Positions 16,142 to 25,880 are shown, counted from the first letter of the stretch. The stretch is DNA of 64,000 bases from Bernardetia sp. ABR2-2B (GCF_037126435.1 NZ_CP147020.1:2221293-2285292); one strand, 5' to 3'. Numbers and translations: made by a program. Notes: generated from the letters alone by a model not told the origin.

Positions 16142-17137
16142 CTAATAAGCTGCTCTTCTCAAACGGTCATTGATTGCTCTTCCTAATTCTTTTTCGGGTA
16201 AAAGTTCTGCCAAAATAATTTTAATATTGAGCTTATCTAGTTCTCTCATATGAGAAAAAAGGTTTTGTGCAGCTTCCGAAAAATCACCTTTTTCTGATAA
16301 AACAAATTGATGTTGAGTAGGAATTTGATTGTACGTTTTATTAAATGACAAAATTCCTATTTCATTATTTGATATATTTTCCTTCAACATTTGTTCGATA
16401 TTTCCCAAACGCATTTTTATTTTGGGTGCATAATGACTCAAAAGCATTCCAGAAGAAGCTACTTTTGTTAGTTCTTTTTTATCAGAATGAGGATTCGAAT
16501 TTGAATGTTCCTTTACAATCAGTTTTCCCACTACTTTCTCTAGTTCTTCTATTGCTATTCCTCCTTTTCTAAAAACTGTTAGTTGTCCATTTTCTTCTCC
16601 AATTATTGTTGATTCTACTCCTATCTGACAGCTTCCCCCATCTAAAATATAACTTACTTTTTCGCCTAATTGCTCAAAAACATGATTTGCCGTTGTCGGA
16701 CTGATATAACCAAACGGATTTGCACTTGGTGCAGCTAGTGGAAAATCAAGACTTTTAAGAAGCTCTAAAGTAAGACTATGGTTTGGAATACGAACAGCAA
16801 CGTGTGGAAGCCCACTTGTTACAAGGTCTGGAATAATTGGTTTTCTAGGTAAGAGTAGTGTCAAAGCACCTGCCCAAAAATGTTTTCCTAGTTCTTCTGC
16901 CCAGCTTGGAAAATCAGTTGTCCAGCTTTTAATTTTATCAATACTGTCTGTATGGACAATCAAAGGGTCAAAAGTAGGACGGTTTTTGGCTTCAAAAATT
17001 TTGGCAACAGCCTTTATATCAAAAGCATTGGCTGCCAAACCATAAACTGTTTCGGTAGGAATAGCAACTAAACTTCCTTTTTCTAAATTTTCTTTTGCAA
17101 TTTTTATATTGCTTCCAATAATTGATTTTTGATTCAA
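16142..17137 (-). CDS. L-threonylcarbamoyladenylate synthase, Sua5 type
   Basis: Makes threonylcarbamoyl-AMP from threonine, bicarbonate and ATP for the t6A37 modification of ANN-decoding tRNAs. The YrdC domain shows GSLVAIPTETVYGLAANA, KNRPTFDPLIVH, VAVRIPNH and the SANPFGYISPT region. A C-terminal Sua5 domain (SSGMLLSHYAPK, then ELGRAINDRLRRA) brings it to 331 aa, distinguishing it from short TsaC. The C-terminal codons abut the 52-bp tandem repeat array. It appears to be a single-gene unit. Confidence 0.92.
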   Translation of the reverse strand: MNQKSIIGSNIKIAKENLEKGSLVAIPTETVYGLAANAFDIKAVAKIFEAKNRPTFDPLIVHTDSIDKIKSWTTDFPSWAEELGKHFWAGALTLLLPRKPIIPDLVTSGLPHVAVRIPNHSLTLELLKSLDFPLAAPSANPFGYISPTTANHVFEQLGEKVSYILDGGSCQIGVESTIIGEENGQLTVFRKGGIAIEELEKVVGKLIVKEHSNSNPHSDKKELTKVASSGMLLSHYAPKIKMRLGNIEQMLKENISNNEIGILSFNKTYNQIPTQHQFVLSEKGDFSEAAQNLFSHMRELDKLNIKIILAELLPEKELGRAINDRLRRAAY

Positions 17138-17230
17138 AATATAATCTGGTTTTTTCTTTAAAATGAATGAAAGATTATTTATTAATGTTATGTGTCTTTA
17201 GTGAGACACTAGAAATAGCAAAAAATTATA

Positions 17231-17728
17231 TTATTTGTCTTCTAGAGGATGTCCTATATTTAAAAAAAATGTTCGTAATTTATCAAATATTGTATAATCT
17301 GTTTTTATGTTATCTTGATAATCATTTTCTATTCTATCACAAGATAAACAGATGTTTAATAAAGATATTATATTGTGATTACTATCATAAAATACAATCA
17401 TTTCTCTAAAAACTGGCGCACACATCCAATCATATTGTTGACTAAAATCTGTACTTAAAATTTGCTGTAAAACTTCATATTTGGTACTATTTTTTATAAA
17501 AACACCTGTTTCTTTTGCTGTTGGGTGAGGAAGACCCGTTTTTACTAAAAGTTCTTTTGTTCCCCTAATCATTAGGCTTAATACTCTACTTCTTTCTATT
17601 TCATCTATCGTACTTTTTAGTTTGACCTCCAACTCATCATTGTAACTTCTAGTTTCTTCTAACCTAAGAAGAGAATAGGTTTTAAAATATGAAAAGTTTA
17701 ATTTTTCAATAAATTCTTTTGTAGTCAT
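17231..17728 (-). CDS. hypothetical cytoplasmic protein
   Basis: A 165-aa protein with no signal peptide or membrane segment, helical N-terminus (KLKSTIDEIERSRVLSLMIR) and a C-terminal half with the words NICLSCDRIENDY and LRTFFLNIGH. The single CLSC pair resembles surface-exposed Cys seen in small immunity-type or SMI1-like proteins, but I cannot place it. It follows a strong terminator belonging to the upstream dehydrogenase, so it has its own promoter. No function assigned. Confidence 0.6.
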   Translation of the reverse strand: MTTKEFIEKLNFSYFKTYSLLRLEETRSYNDELEVKLKSTIDEIERSRVLSLMIRGTKELLVKTGLPHPTAKETGVFIKNSTKYEVLQQILSTDFSQQYDWMCAPVFREMIVFYDSNHNIISLLNICLSCDRIENDYQDNIKTDYTIFDKLRTFFLNIGHPLEDK

Positions 17729-17739
17729 AGCAGTTTTTT

Positions 17740-17777
17740 TTTAAAAAAACCCTAAGATTCTTCAAAAAACCTTAGGG
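17740..17777 (-). terminator. rho-independent terminator of the dehydrogenase gene
   Basis: On the minus strand, CCCTAAG and CTTAGGG (17771-17777 and 17750-17756) pair and are followed by a long T-run. It starts 10 bases after the stop at 17787. Confidence 0.85.
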
Positions 17778-17786
17778 ATTGAGTTT

Positions 17787-19052
17787 TTATTTTCCTTCCA
17801 AGTAATCTCTCAAATATTCAAAATCTTCTCCAAGGTCTTTATTTTTTGCGATGGTAGCTCTGCTGATTCGCTTTCCATCTGTGAAATTATGTTCTTTCAA
17901 ATAATGAGGATTATCTTCAAATAATAAATATGGCAACACTTGGTCTATGAGTTCTCTACCAAAATCTTTTGAGGCATTTCTAGGAAGCTCACAAGGCAAA
18001 TTATCTACTGCCATAACTGTTATATTTTTTTCATCAGAAAATGGTTTTTCTTCACTTTCTGTTTCTGCATTATAATCATAATGAGGCTCTGCAATCGTAG
18101 AAGGACGTTTTGTAGAAGGAATAGAACCTTCAATATCGCAAGTAATATCTGCAATGACTTTTATTTTGAAATCATGTTGTTTCATCTCCTCTTTTGTAAA
18201 CAAAACAGGTGATTTTGGATTCCAATAAGCAGCAGCAATTAGTAAATCAGTTTTTTGAGTAAAATCTGAAAAATGACTTTCATAATTTGTAGCATTATCA
18301 TAAAAATCTCTTAGCTCAAATTCTTTATTTTCTTTAGAGCTTCCTTTTTTGAAATGATAATCTTTTGAGCGTAGCTGGGTAAAAACAGCTTCATCAAACT
18401 CTTTACTCAAATAATCTTCTGGGCTTACTTCTTTTATTTTCATTCCCTTCAAAACTTCTACCGAACCCTTTGCAACTCTTCCACCTCCCGTAACGGCAAT
18501 TTTGATATTTGGGAGTTTTACTTTTTCAAACTCACTCCACATTTCGTCCATATCAAAACATTCATTGGCTGATTTCAAATCAAACAAACCAAAACGCTTT
18601 CCATACGTCAAGATTCCATTATACGCTCCTACAATTCCAGCATAACGACCAAAGGCAATTACTCGCTGTCCTGCTGCATTAGTCAGAACTTCATAATCTA
18701 TGAGACGAATATTACTTTCTACTATTTTTTCTAATAAATCTTGATTATAAGGCTGTTTTTTGATGGTATGAGAGAAAAATAAATACGTTTTGTTGGGAAT
18801 AAGCTGAGGTTTTGGAACTTCTTTTACGCCTAAGAGAATACTCGCTTCGTTTATATCTTCTGTGATTCTACAACCTGCTTTTTCATATTCTTCTTCTGAA
18901 AAACAACGAATGGGACTTGGCTGAACCAAAATCTCAAAATCCTTATCAACTGTTCTATATTTATCTAAAACTTCTTTACATTGTGTGGGAGTAAGAGCGA
19001 CACGACGGTCTGGTGGCGTTTTGCCTTCACGAATAATAGCTATTTTTTGCAT
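17787..19052 (-). CDS. lysine-forming saccharopine dehydrogenase/alanine dehydrogenase-like oxidoreductase
   Basis: A 421-aa NAD-dependent enzyme of the AlaDH/PNT superfamily. The N-terminal domain starts IAIIREGKTPPDRRVALTP, with the KEVP loop (LLGVKEVPKPQLIPNKTYLF) and FFSHTIKKQP, a pattern shared with LYS1-type saccharopine dehydrogenases. The nucleotide domain contains VTGGGRVAKGSVEVLKGM. Later IKVIADITCDIEGSIPST and AVDNLPCELPRNASKDFG match the same group. The likely reaction is oxidoreduction at an amino-acid nitrogen, but the physiological substrate is not certain from sequence. Transcribed alone and followed by a terminator. Confidence 0.82.
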   Translation of the reverse strand: MQKIAIIREGKTPPDRRVALTPTQCKEVLDKYRTVDKDFEILVQPSPIRCFSEEEYEKAGCRITEDINEASILLGVKEVPKPQLIPNKTYLFFSHTIKKQPYNQDLLEKIVESNIRLIDYEVLTNAAGQRVIAFGRYAGIVGAYNGILTYGKRFGLFDLKSANECFDMDEMWSEFEKVKLPNIKIAVTGGGRVAKGSVEVLKGMKIKEVSPEDYLSKEFDEAVFTQLRSKDYHFKKGSSKENKEFELRDFYDNATNYESHFSDFTQKTDLLIAAAYWNPKSPVLFTKEEMKQHDFKIKVIADITCDIEGSIPSTKRPSTIAEPHYDYNAETESEEKPFSDEKNITVMAVDNLPCELPRNASKDFGRELIDQVLPYLLFEDNPHYLKEHNFTDGKRISRATIAKNKDLGEDFEYLRDYLEGK

Positions 19053-19313
19053 AAAAAGGAACTGTGTTTCTGTGTGTTAAACTTAATTTCGCTGCAAAAT
19101 ACGAAAAAAATGTTCCTTCTGTTTGAGTTGTTGGAGACTGTAACGGTAAGCTGAAAATAAAGACCAAATAAATCTAATTTATAATGACCCACACTGGCAA
19201 ATCTAAAATTTAGCTACGCTGACTTAAAAGTTGCCATACTGATAAACCGTAGTCGCAGATTACGTTTAACTATAATTTATTTTTTCATTCTACATCCAAC
19301 TGAGAGCAAGTAG
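19053..19313. other. intergenic region with a decayed palindrome module
   Basis: It contains TTAGCTACGCTGACTTAAAA near 19210. That word shares the GCTNCGCT core with the RAYT hairpin loops, and CTGACTTAAAAG with DNA near 20870. No gene is visible. Confidence 0.4.
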
Positions 19314-19889
19314 CTATCTAAACTTCTTAATTATATTTGGTATTTTATTTTTCAATTCATCTGAATTTTTGATTTTAGACTTTATTTCTCCATAAGACGT
19401 TGCTAGATAGAATTTTAAAACAGATTCTTTTTCTAATACCTCATAAGGATCTTCTAAGGCATTGTTAGAAAGGGAAAAACTTAATTCTTTTATAGTATAT
19501 ACACCTTCAGTAGAAGGTCTAATCGTTTTATAACACTTCCCATCTGATAGTACTTTGAAACAACCCATTTCAACTGATTCTGCCTCTTCTGTGGTTATTA
19601 CAACTGGGTCGTAAGTGGTTTTTTCATGCTTCGAACTCGGCATAATTAATCCAATATTTCGATATGCCTCCAGTTCTTCATACTTTGTATGTACCTCCAT
19701 ATCAAAGACTATCAAATTCCTAGAATACTTTTGTTTTGAATAAAAATTCAAGACTACATAATCTAAATGGGGATCTTGTTCTTCAAAATTAAGTACAACT
19801 GAAATAGTTTCATTTATATCATTAACATGATGTTCTTTTTTAGTGAAAGCAAATAAAAACACAAGCAATATAAAGGTAATTTTTCTCAT
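19314..19889 (-). CDS. secreted hypothetical protein
   Basis: A 191-aa protein. It begins with a short exported leader (KITFILLVFLFAFTKKEHHV), although the hydrophobic core is brief and cleavage unclear. The rest is beta-rich (VVLNFEEQDPHLDYVVLNFY) with two Cys residues (EMGCFKVL, DGKCYKTI) that could pair. Not recognised. The upstream 65-base gap to the next minus gene suggests the pair may be linked, but that neighbour is cytosolic-looking. Confidence 0.55.
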   Translation of the reverse strand: MRKITFILLVFLFAFTKKEHHVNDINETISVVLNFEEQDPHLDYVVLNFYSKQKYSRNLIVFDMEVHTKYEELEAYRNIGLIMPSSKHEKTTYDPVVITTEEAESVEMGCFKVLSDGKCYKTIRPSTEGVYTIKELSFSLSNNALEDPYEVLEKESVLKFYLATSYGEIKSKIKNSDELKNKIPNIIKKFR

Positions 19890-19954
19890 AGATAAGATAT
19901 TTTAATGGATTGTTCACATTATTATTCAAATACTAAAAATTATTGTAAATGTTT

Positions 19955-20722
19955 CTATTTTAGTTCATAAAGTTGATTTCTAAAATCCTCGTACAAAAAT
20001 ACTTTGTCAAAATCCGTTTCAATATTCATATCAAATGATTCATCTACTTCAAAAGAACTTGCTCCTAATCCACCAATTATTAATACTAACCACTGTTTTA
20101 ATTCTGTGTTTTTTCTGTATGTAGCGATTTTATCTTTTTTCTTTTCTATATGTTTAAATATCAAATCTTTGGTAATTGTCTTTTGCATATAAGCTCCGAA
20201 ATTTGGAATTACATTTTTTCTACTATGCCTCATTTTGTGTGCATCTCTCACAATTTTATTTTCAATTAATGTATCTGTCAGAATAAACTTTTTAACAATT
20301 TCCGTCAAGTCAGAAATCAAATTTACCTTATCATTTACCTTAAAGCTCAAATTACCTTTCAAATAGAGGTTTACAAGACAGTTTGGAATTGAATCATCAT
20401 TCTGTAAATTTATTTCAACTTTCTCACAAATATTTTCATAGAATCCTTCTTTTGCCTTAGCTTCATTATCTAAAATCAATTCGTGTTCAACACCAATTGA
20501 TACTTGTCCATTCGTTATTACAAAATCTGGTTTTTCAGTTACTTCCTTTATTTCAAAGTCATTAAAGTAAGTCCCTAAAAGTTTTCCAACTTGACATAAC
20601 TCTAAGATTTTCTGTTGGTCGTCTTTTTTGTATTTATTAAGCCCCTCTAAATGAGAACTAATTTTTTGAGCAATTAAATTGTGAGTATCCTTGAACTCTA
20701 CTTTAGATTCTATTTTTTTCAT
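19955..20722 (-). CDS. hypothetical protein, possible divergent nuclease fold
   Basis: A 255-aa cytoplasmic, lysine-rich protein. An N-terminal helical region (QKISSHLEGLNKYKKDDQQK) is followed by KPDFVI (D66) and VSIGVEHE (E79, E81). That spacing resembles PD-(D/E)xK nuclease folds, though the usual Lys is replaced by Glu. A basic stretch (KMRHSRKNVIPNFG) follows. No neighbours suggest a restriction or toxin system. The nuclease reading is weak and the protein may be something else entirely. Confidence 0.5.
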   Translation of the reverse strand: MKKIESKVEFKDTHNLIAQKISSHLEGLNKYKKDDQQKILELCQVGKLLGTYFNDFEIKEVTEKPDFVITNGQVSIGVEHELILDNEAKAKEGFYENICEKVEINLQNDDSIPNCLVNLYLKGNLSFKVNDKVNLISDLTEIVKKFILTDTLIENKIVRDAHKMRHSRKNVIPNFGAYMQKTITKDLIFKHIEKKKDKIATYRKNTELKQWLVLIIGGLGASSFEVDESFDMNIETDFDKVFLYEDFRNQLYELK

Positions 20723-20899
20723 GATACTATAATTGTTTGAAAAGATATTCCCCTGCCCTCGCTCATTTTTAACGAATGAGCAATATGTATTCAGCTTCCA
20801 GTCATATATTTTGCAGATGTAAATTAGTTAATTTTCATTTACTTTCAAAGGAGATAGAAGACTTGGCTAAACTGACTTAAAAGCTGTATTATCCTTCTT

Positions 20900-22762
20900 T
20901 CACTCATCATCCAAAGTCTTCAAAAAAGCAATTACATCTTTAATCTCTTGTTCGGATAAATTCAAAGGTTCAGTAGGTAAGGTTTGATATTCCAAATCAA
21001 TTCCAATTCCTGCACCACCACCACGATTATAAAAATCCATTACTTCTTCTAGTGTTTGATAAACTCCGTTGTGCATATAAGGAGCAGTTTTTGAAATATT
21101 TCGAAGTGTTGGCGTTTTGAAAAAATGCTTTCTTTCTTCTGTTTGGAAAACGTTATATCTTCCTAAATCAGTATCAATTTTGGCATTGATGGTATCGTTT
21201 TTTGAAGGAACTCCAATCAATTCAATTTCAGATTCTTTAAACGATGGTGGAACTGTTCCATTGAAAAGTGGCGCAAAATGACAGGTTGCACAAGCAGCTT
21301 TTCCCATAAAAAGATTAAAACCATTGATTTCATTTTGTGTAAAACTGTTCTCTGTTCCATTCATATTTCTGTCTAATTTAGAAGAAAAAGGCGAAAAACT
21401 TCGGATATAATCTGCCATTGCTGTACGGATATTTTGTTCGGTAACACTGTCTGGGTAAAGCTCTGAAAACTGTTTTACATAAACTGGATTTTCTTTGACA
21501 GCTTTTAATATAATTTCTGCATTGGTATGAAATTCTGTTTCATTATTAATAACCGATACAATTTGTCCTTCAAGGCTTCCTGCTCTGTTGTCGTGAAAAA
21601 AGCCTTTTTGAAGTGCTGCATAAGTGAGCGTCGGACTATTTCTTTTTTGTCCTTCTGAAATTTTCTTTCCATCTGTAAATGCTAACTCTTGGTTATGACA
21701 AGTCGCACAGCTCATTTTTTTGTTGCTAGAAAGATTTACGTCATTGAAAAGCTGTTTGCCTAAAACAATTTTATCTTTTGAGATCTGTCCTAGTTTTTGG
21801 TCAGAAAAGAAATTGAGATTGAATGTAGAATCTGAAAAAAGTGAAGTAGCATCGTTTTGAATGGCAAGTTCTAAAGGAAAATCTATATTCCAATCTTTTG
21901 CTGTTTTGTTCCAAAGCTGAATCTGTTCTTCTGTATGATTCTTTATAAATGAATACCTATCAAAATTCTCAAAATTAGTTTTGTCATCTTCATTCAAAAA
22001 CTGAATACTTTTTTGTAGTGAATTTTTCCATTCTTGATACATGTTTTCATCTTCAAATTCATTTTCAAAGAAAGTCAAGTAGTTTTTTAGTTCTTCATAA
22101 ACAGTTTTGTTATCATCAAGAGAAATTCCAGACGGCGAATCAAAACCAGTAATTCCTGTAAGTGCCACTCTAAAAATTGCATCTCTAAAAAGCCACAAAA
22201 AATGATAGTTTTTATAAACAGAAAGGTCAGTATTTTGAGAAATGAGTGTTAATCTTTGCAATGTTTTGTCTGCACTTTTCTGAATATTTTTGATTGTTTC
22301 TTTGTCTATGTTTCCATTTTGAGGAGTTTCTAAAAACAAAAGCTCTTCCAATACTTGAAATCCAAAAGGCTCTATAATTTTGATATTCGTTGCGTCTTCT
22401 TCTTCTACTTTCAAGATATTTGGAGCATTTAATGTTTTGTAATTATCAGCATCTACAAAAGCTAAAATTGGTTCTATTTTCTTAAAACTATTTCTCGCTT
22501 CTCTATAATGCTTCTGACTTTTTTGAATATGAACTTTATTGTAAGCAGTATCTTTATCAATAAAATTGAGTGCTGTTTTGGTAGCTTCTAAATTTTTGAT
22601 ACAGTTTTCTATATTGGATAAATAAATTGCTTCTATTTCTTTGAATGGATTTGTAATTTCTTTTTTGCTGTCTTTTTGAGGAATTTCTTTTTGTGAGTTT
22701 TGACAAGCAACTGCAACTAATAAAATAGAAAGTATGGTAAGTAGAAATGTGGAGAGTTTCAT
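20900..22762 (-). CDS. imelysin-like/di-heme cytochrome c peroxidase fusion lipoprotein
   Basis: A 620-aa envelope lipoprotein (lipobox LLVAVAC, Cys20). Residues 40-280 are helical and resemble an imelysin-type region (NIENCIKNLEATKTALNFI, IIEPFGFQVLEELL). The C-terminal half is a MauG/CCP-type di-heme peroxidase. It has CATCHNQELAFTDGK and CATCHFAPLF heme-binding motifs, TPTLRNISKTAPYMHNG with the distal Met/His region, and EQEIKDVIAFLKTLDD at the end. It would reduce peroxide with electrons from periplasmic cytochromes. It lies downstream of a PhoX-like lipoprotein, an outer-membrane barrel and a diheme cytochrome, all on the same strand. Confidence 0.85.
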   Translation of the reverse strand: MKLSTFLLTILSILLVAVACQNSQKEIPQKDSKKEITNPFKEIEAIYLSNIENCIKNLEATKTALNFIDKDTAYNKVHIQKSQKHYREARNSFKKIEPILAFVDADNYKTLNAPNILKVEEEDATNIKIIEPFGFQVLEELLFLETPQNGNIDKETIKNIQKSADKTLQRLTLISQNTDLSVYKNYHFLWLFRDAIFRVALTGITGFDSPSGISLDDNKTVYEELKNYLTFFENEFEDENMYQEWKNSLQKSIQFLNEDDKTNFENFDRYSFIKNHTEEQIQLWNKTAKDWNIDFPLELAIQNDATSLFSDSTFNLNFFSDQKLGQISKDKIVLGKQLFNDVNLSSNKKMSCATCHNQELAFTDGKKISEGQKRNSPTLTYAALQKGFFHDNRAGSLEGQIVSVINNETEFHTNAEIILKAVKENPVYVKQFSELYPDSVTEQNIRTAMADYIRSFSPFSSKLDRNMNGTENSFTQNEINGFNLFMGKAACATCHFAPLFNGTVPPSFKESEIELIGVPSKNDTINAKIDTDLGRYNVFQTEERKHFFKTPTLRNISKTAPYMHNGVYQTLEEVMDFYNRGGGAGIGIDLEYQTLPTEPLNLSEQEIKDVIAFLKTLDDE

Positions 22763-22781
22763 TTGAGGTTATGTTTATTAA

Positions 22782-22812
22782 CCGTCAACGAGGCATAAAG
22801 CCGTCGTTGAGG
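22782..22812. repeat. short intergenic element, copy 2 of 4
   Basis: A 31-base copy with CCGTCAACGAGG and CCGTCGTTGAGG around the loop CATAAAG. It sits 20 bases upstream of the peroxidase start and 107 bases after the preceding stop. Confidence 0.75.
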
Positions 22813-22833
22813 TATTTTACAGTATTAAATTTC

Positions 22834-22877
22834 AAAAACCCTAAGAAAAAATTGAATGATTCAATCATTTCTTAGGG
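22834..22877 (-). terminator. terminator of the PhoX-like gene
   Basis: CCCTAAGAAA and TTTCTTAGGG (22839-22848 and 22868-22877) form a 10-bp stem. On the minus strand it is followed by TTTTTG. It lies 42 bases after the stop at 22919. Confidence 0.85.
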
Positions 22878-22918
22878 CTGTTTTAGACATTATTTTAATG
22901 ACGTAAGAATAGAAAAAA

Positions 22919-24388
22919 TTATCTTCCTAAACCATTCACAACAAATAACATACTGCCTTCTTTTCGGCTATTTTCTACATTAGAAACTGCATTTGGGTCT
23001 GTAAAAGCTGTGCCGTCAGCATTTTCCCAACCGTGATTTTGAGTAATAACTATGAAAGTTTCATCTATTCCTACTATATCAGAAACATCAATCATTCCTG
23101 TTATTTCCCAAATTCTATCTTCTTTGCCATAGCCTTGTGCTGCTGCTGTGATTTGGTCGCATTCCAAAACAGTTTTTAATGCTCCACTTCTCAAATCGTA
23201 TTGATACAAACGTGCATAATGCGTTTTGTCTTGTGTATCAAAATAGCCATTTGGGTCTTCTTGAATGTAAGCATAGTTTTCAGTTACCAAAATATTATCT
23301 GGACTGTGGAATGCTTTTGCTTTGCCATCTAGTTTGTCGCCATCTAAAACACAAGTAATTTTTCCTGCTTTTGTAGGGTCTTCTGGGTTCATTTCTAATT
23401 TGTAGATACGTCCGTAGAGTGTTCCTTTTCCTACCAAACCATCTTTTTTACGTCCTGTAACACAAAAATAAATTTCTCTGTTGTTTGAAGCTGAACCTCT
23501 TCTCCAGTCAATGTCTTCTACTCTTGAGAATCCCATTGTGCCTTGTTCTTTTGCTTCTGCATCAAGCAAATCAATGTTTTTTTCATTGAGTTCTACAAAT
23601 TCCATATCGTAAGAATTACCTTCTTTCATATCCATTTCATAATTGATACCTGCCGAAGTTACTTTCAAAGCATAAAGTTTTCCTCCATCTAAATCTCCTC
23701 TATCGCCTACGTACATTCCAAGCTGACCAGAAGGAACAGAATTATCTGCATGGTCATCTCCAATGAAAACAACGGTCTGATTAGGATAAGCATCTTTTCC
23801 GATTGGAACAGCATTTTCCGTCGACCATTGTCCCATCGCTGTCAGCATACGAGCCGAAGAGGCAGAAGTAGCACTTTTGAAAGGGTCAGTTGCAAAAACT
23901 CCCTTTGAAGCTCCACCCCATTCTCCACCAGAAAGATATAAAGGACCAAATCCGTGTTCTTGTGGCGTAACTAAAGTACCTGAACATTGAGCCGTAGCAG
24001 CCGTAGCTTGTGCATTGAGAATATAATCGCCCTTGATAGGCTTGAAAGTTTTGTCAAGTGTAATTCTTGCGATAGAATAATCTGCCTCAATGTTGTTGAT
24101 GAGTGTATAAGTTCCGTCTGCGTTTTGCAATAAACCTGCTCCGTCAGCCATTGAACCATACACAAAGTTGGGAGTTTCGCTTAGTTTGTCTTCTGAAGAA
24201 AGTAAAGGATAAACTTTTACAGATGAAAATTCGGGAGATAGCTTTAAAAAGGAAGGTGTAATAGAATGAGCTGCTAATTCTGCTTCTGTTGTGATTGCTT
24301 CTGGTGTGTCTTCGTTGTCTTTACAAGAAGAAATAAGACTTGAAGCTGCCAGAGCAAAGGTAAATAAGGTAATTCTTGAAGTTTTCAT
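22919..24388 (-). CDS. PhoX-like (DUF839) beta-propeller lipoprotein
   Basis: A 489-aa lipoprotein (lipobox SSLISSC, Cys22). The body has the PhoX/DUF839 character: FVYGSMADGAGLLQNADGTY and TLINNIEADYSIARITLDK near the start, TPQEHGFGPLYLSGGEWGG in the middle, and later DWRRGSASNNREIYFCVTGR. PhoX phosphatases are Ca/Fe-dependent propellers, but many relatives in Bacteroidota sit beside cytochrome peroxidases and have unproven activity. The gene ends with its own terminator before the peroxidase. Expected location is the periplasm or outer membrane surface. Confidence 0.75.
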   Translation of the reverse strand: MKTSRITLFTFALAASSLISSCKDNEDTPEAITTEAELAAHSITPSFLKLSPEFSSVKVYPLLSSEDKLSETPNFVYGSMADGAGLLQNADGTYTLINNIEADYSIARITLDKTFKPIKGDYILNAQATAATAQCSGTLVTPQEHGFGPLYLSGGEWGGASKGVFATDPFKSATSASSARMLTAMGQWSTENAVPIGKDAYPNQTVVFIGDDHADNSVPSGQLGMYVGDRGDLDGGKLYALKVTSAGINYEMDMKEGNSYDMEFVELNEKNIDLLDAEAKEQGTMGFSRVEDIDWRRGSASNNREIYFCVTGRKKDGLVGKGTLYGRIYKLEMNPEDPTKAGKITCVLDGDKLDGKAKAFHSPDNILVTENYAYIQEDPNGYFDTQDKTHYARLYQYDLRSGALKTVLECDQITAAAQGYGKEDRIWEITGMIDVSDIVGIDETFIVITQNHGWENADGTAFTDPNAVSNVENSRKEGSMLFVVNGLGR

Positions 24389-24686
24389 TTTGAATGATTT
24401 TGAATAGTAAATTTTTGACTGAGCATTTAGTGATTTTTTGATGCTGCAAACTTACTCTCCTCATCTTACCTAGATATAAACTCTTGACTACAAAATTATA
24501 ATCATTCAAAACGATTTCTTTGGATTCTTTTAACCCAAAGTTTTTTTATTCAAAAATGGAAAATCTATTTATTTTGTATTTTTCCTTGATTTACAACTAG
24601 CTAGAGCTATTTCTTTAATTTGCTAAGATTACTAAAGTGTTAAAAGTAATTAGATGATTTAATTACTCTAAGTCGCATTTCCCTAA
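24389..24686. other. intergenic region without visible gene
   Basis: About 300 bases of AT-rich DNA between the barrel stop and the PhoX-like start. A short opposite-frame ORF covers part of it but has no protein-like character. No hairpin with a T-tract was seen. Confidence 0.5.
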
Positions 24687-25880
24687 TCAAAAAGCTTCTG
24701 CTACTCCAAAATAGAAATTTAGGTTATCCCCTTTTGCTATATCAAAACGAAGGTTGAGCCTTTCAGCTTTTGAAAGTTGGAAACGTATTCCTGCCCCATA
24801 GCCTGTTTTTAGATTAGATAGATTGAGTTCTGAAACAGAATTATATACCTGTCCAATGCTCCCAAAAATAACCATTCCAATAGGTTCAAGAATTGGAAAG
24901 CGATATTCTGCTTGTGTTGCAATAACGTTGTTATCTATAAAACGCCCTTGAATATAGCCTCTCATAAGTTCATTTCCTCCCAATGGAGCTAGTTCTAGTA
25001 GGGGAGTAGTTTGACTATTAAAAATTCCAAAGGCTTGAAATGCAAGTATATCGTTTCTTTCAGAGAGTTTGAAATAATGTCGCATATCCATTTGAAGTGT
25101 TCGAAAAGGAATACTACCTCCTATTTTTTGATGGTTTACATATCTAAAGTTGTAAAAAACTCCTTTGAAGCAGTTCAAAATATTATCTCTACTATCCAAA
25201 ATAGCACCTAACTGCCATCCTATAGCTACTGAACCTTTATAGCCAAAAGGCTTTTCCATATCTATCAGTCCTTCTTTGTTATACTTAATATTCCAAATGT
25301 TTCTATATCTAAAACCTACACCTAGGAAAAACTGTCCAAAAATTTTCTTGTACAAGATATTTGAAGAGCGAATATTTTGATAATCAATGATTTCCTCATC
25401 TTCTTTACGTGAAGAAATTCCGATACCAAAATAAGATTGAAGAAACTTAGAATATCTACTATTTCCCCTAATCATATAGTTTTCGTGGTTAGTAAAAATG
25501 GTGTATCTGCTGCCTATAATAAACTGATTTCTGAGAGTGTAGGCTATCATATTACCTGCATTGGAAGTACGAGTAGAGGAAGAGATATTTTTAAATCTGA
25601 AATTCCAATTGATTCCTGTTCCTACTCCCCAACTTGTAACAGGGCTATATGTAAGCCCAGGAGAGAGAACTAATTTGCTTCTGAACCGAATTGAGTCTTG
25701 TGTTTTCTCTGCTTTGTTCTGAAAAGCTAATAAATCTGTGATTTTTTTGACAAAACTCTTTTGCTCTGTTTTGTTTTGGGTAAGATGTGTAGAATCTGTT
25801 GTGTGAGAAGTTTGTGCTTTTAGTATTCTTGGAGAATAACATAAAACTACAAAAAAGTATAAAAATAAAGTACGTTGCAT
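24687..25880 (-). CDS. BamA/TamA-type outer-membrane beta-barrel without POTRA domains
   Basis: A 397-aa protein with an N-terminal signal peptide (LFLYFFVVLCYSPRILKAQ) and a barrel of the Omp85/surface-antigen type. Alternating strands run through WNFRFKNISSS, FLGVGFRYRNIWNIKYN and AIGWQLGAILDSRDNILNC. The signature stretch ELAPLGGNELMRGYIQGRFI precedes VIATQAEYRFPILEPIGMVI, and the protein ends in an aromatic Phe (GVAEAF). There are no POTRA domains before the barrel, as in patatin-associated or free-standing forms. Probably an outer-membrane channel or assembly factor. Same strand as the redox lipoproteins around it. Confidence 0.85.
   Translation of the reverse strand: MQRTLFLYFFVVLCYSPRILKAQTSHTTDSTHLTQNKTEQKSFVKKITDLLAFQNKAEKTQDSIRFRSKLVLSPGLTYSPVTSWGVGTGINWNFRFKNISSSTRTSNAGNMIAYTLRNQFIIGSRYTIFTNHENYMIRGNSRYSKFLQSYFGIGISSRKEDEEIIDYQNIRSSNILYKKIFGQFFLGVGFRYRNIWNIKYNKEGLIDMEKPFGYKGSVAIGWQLGAILDSRDNILNCFKGVFYNFRYVNHQKIGGSIPFRTLQMDMRHYFKLSERNDILAFQAFGIFNSQTTPLLELAPLGGNELMRGYIQGRFIDNNVIATQAEYRFPILEPIGMVIFGSIGQVYNSVSELNLSNLKTGYGAGIRFQLSKAERLNLRFDIAKGDNLNFYFGVAEAF

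Noticed and set aside
17167-17409. Plus-strand frame between sua5-type gene and the 165-aa hypothetical
   Set aside because: It is mostly antisense to 17231-17728 and reads as a hydrophobic AT-driven string.
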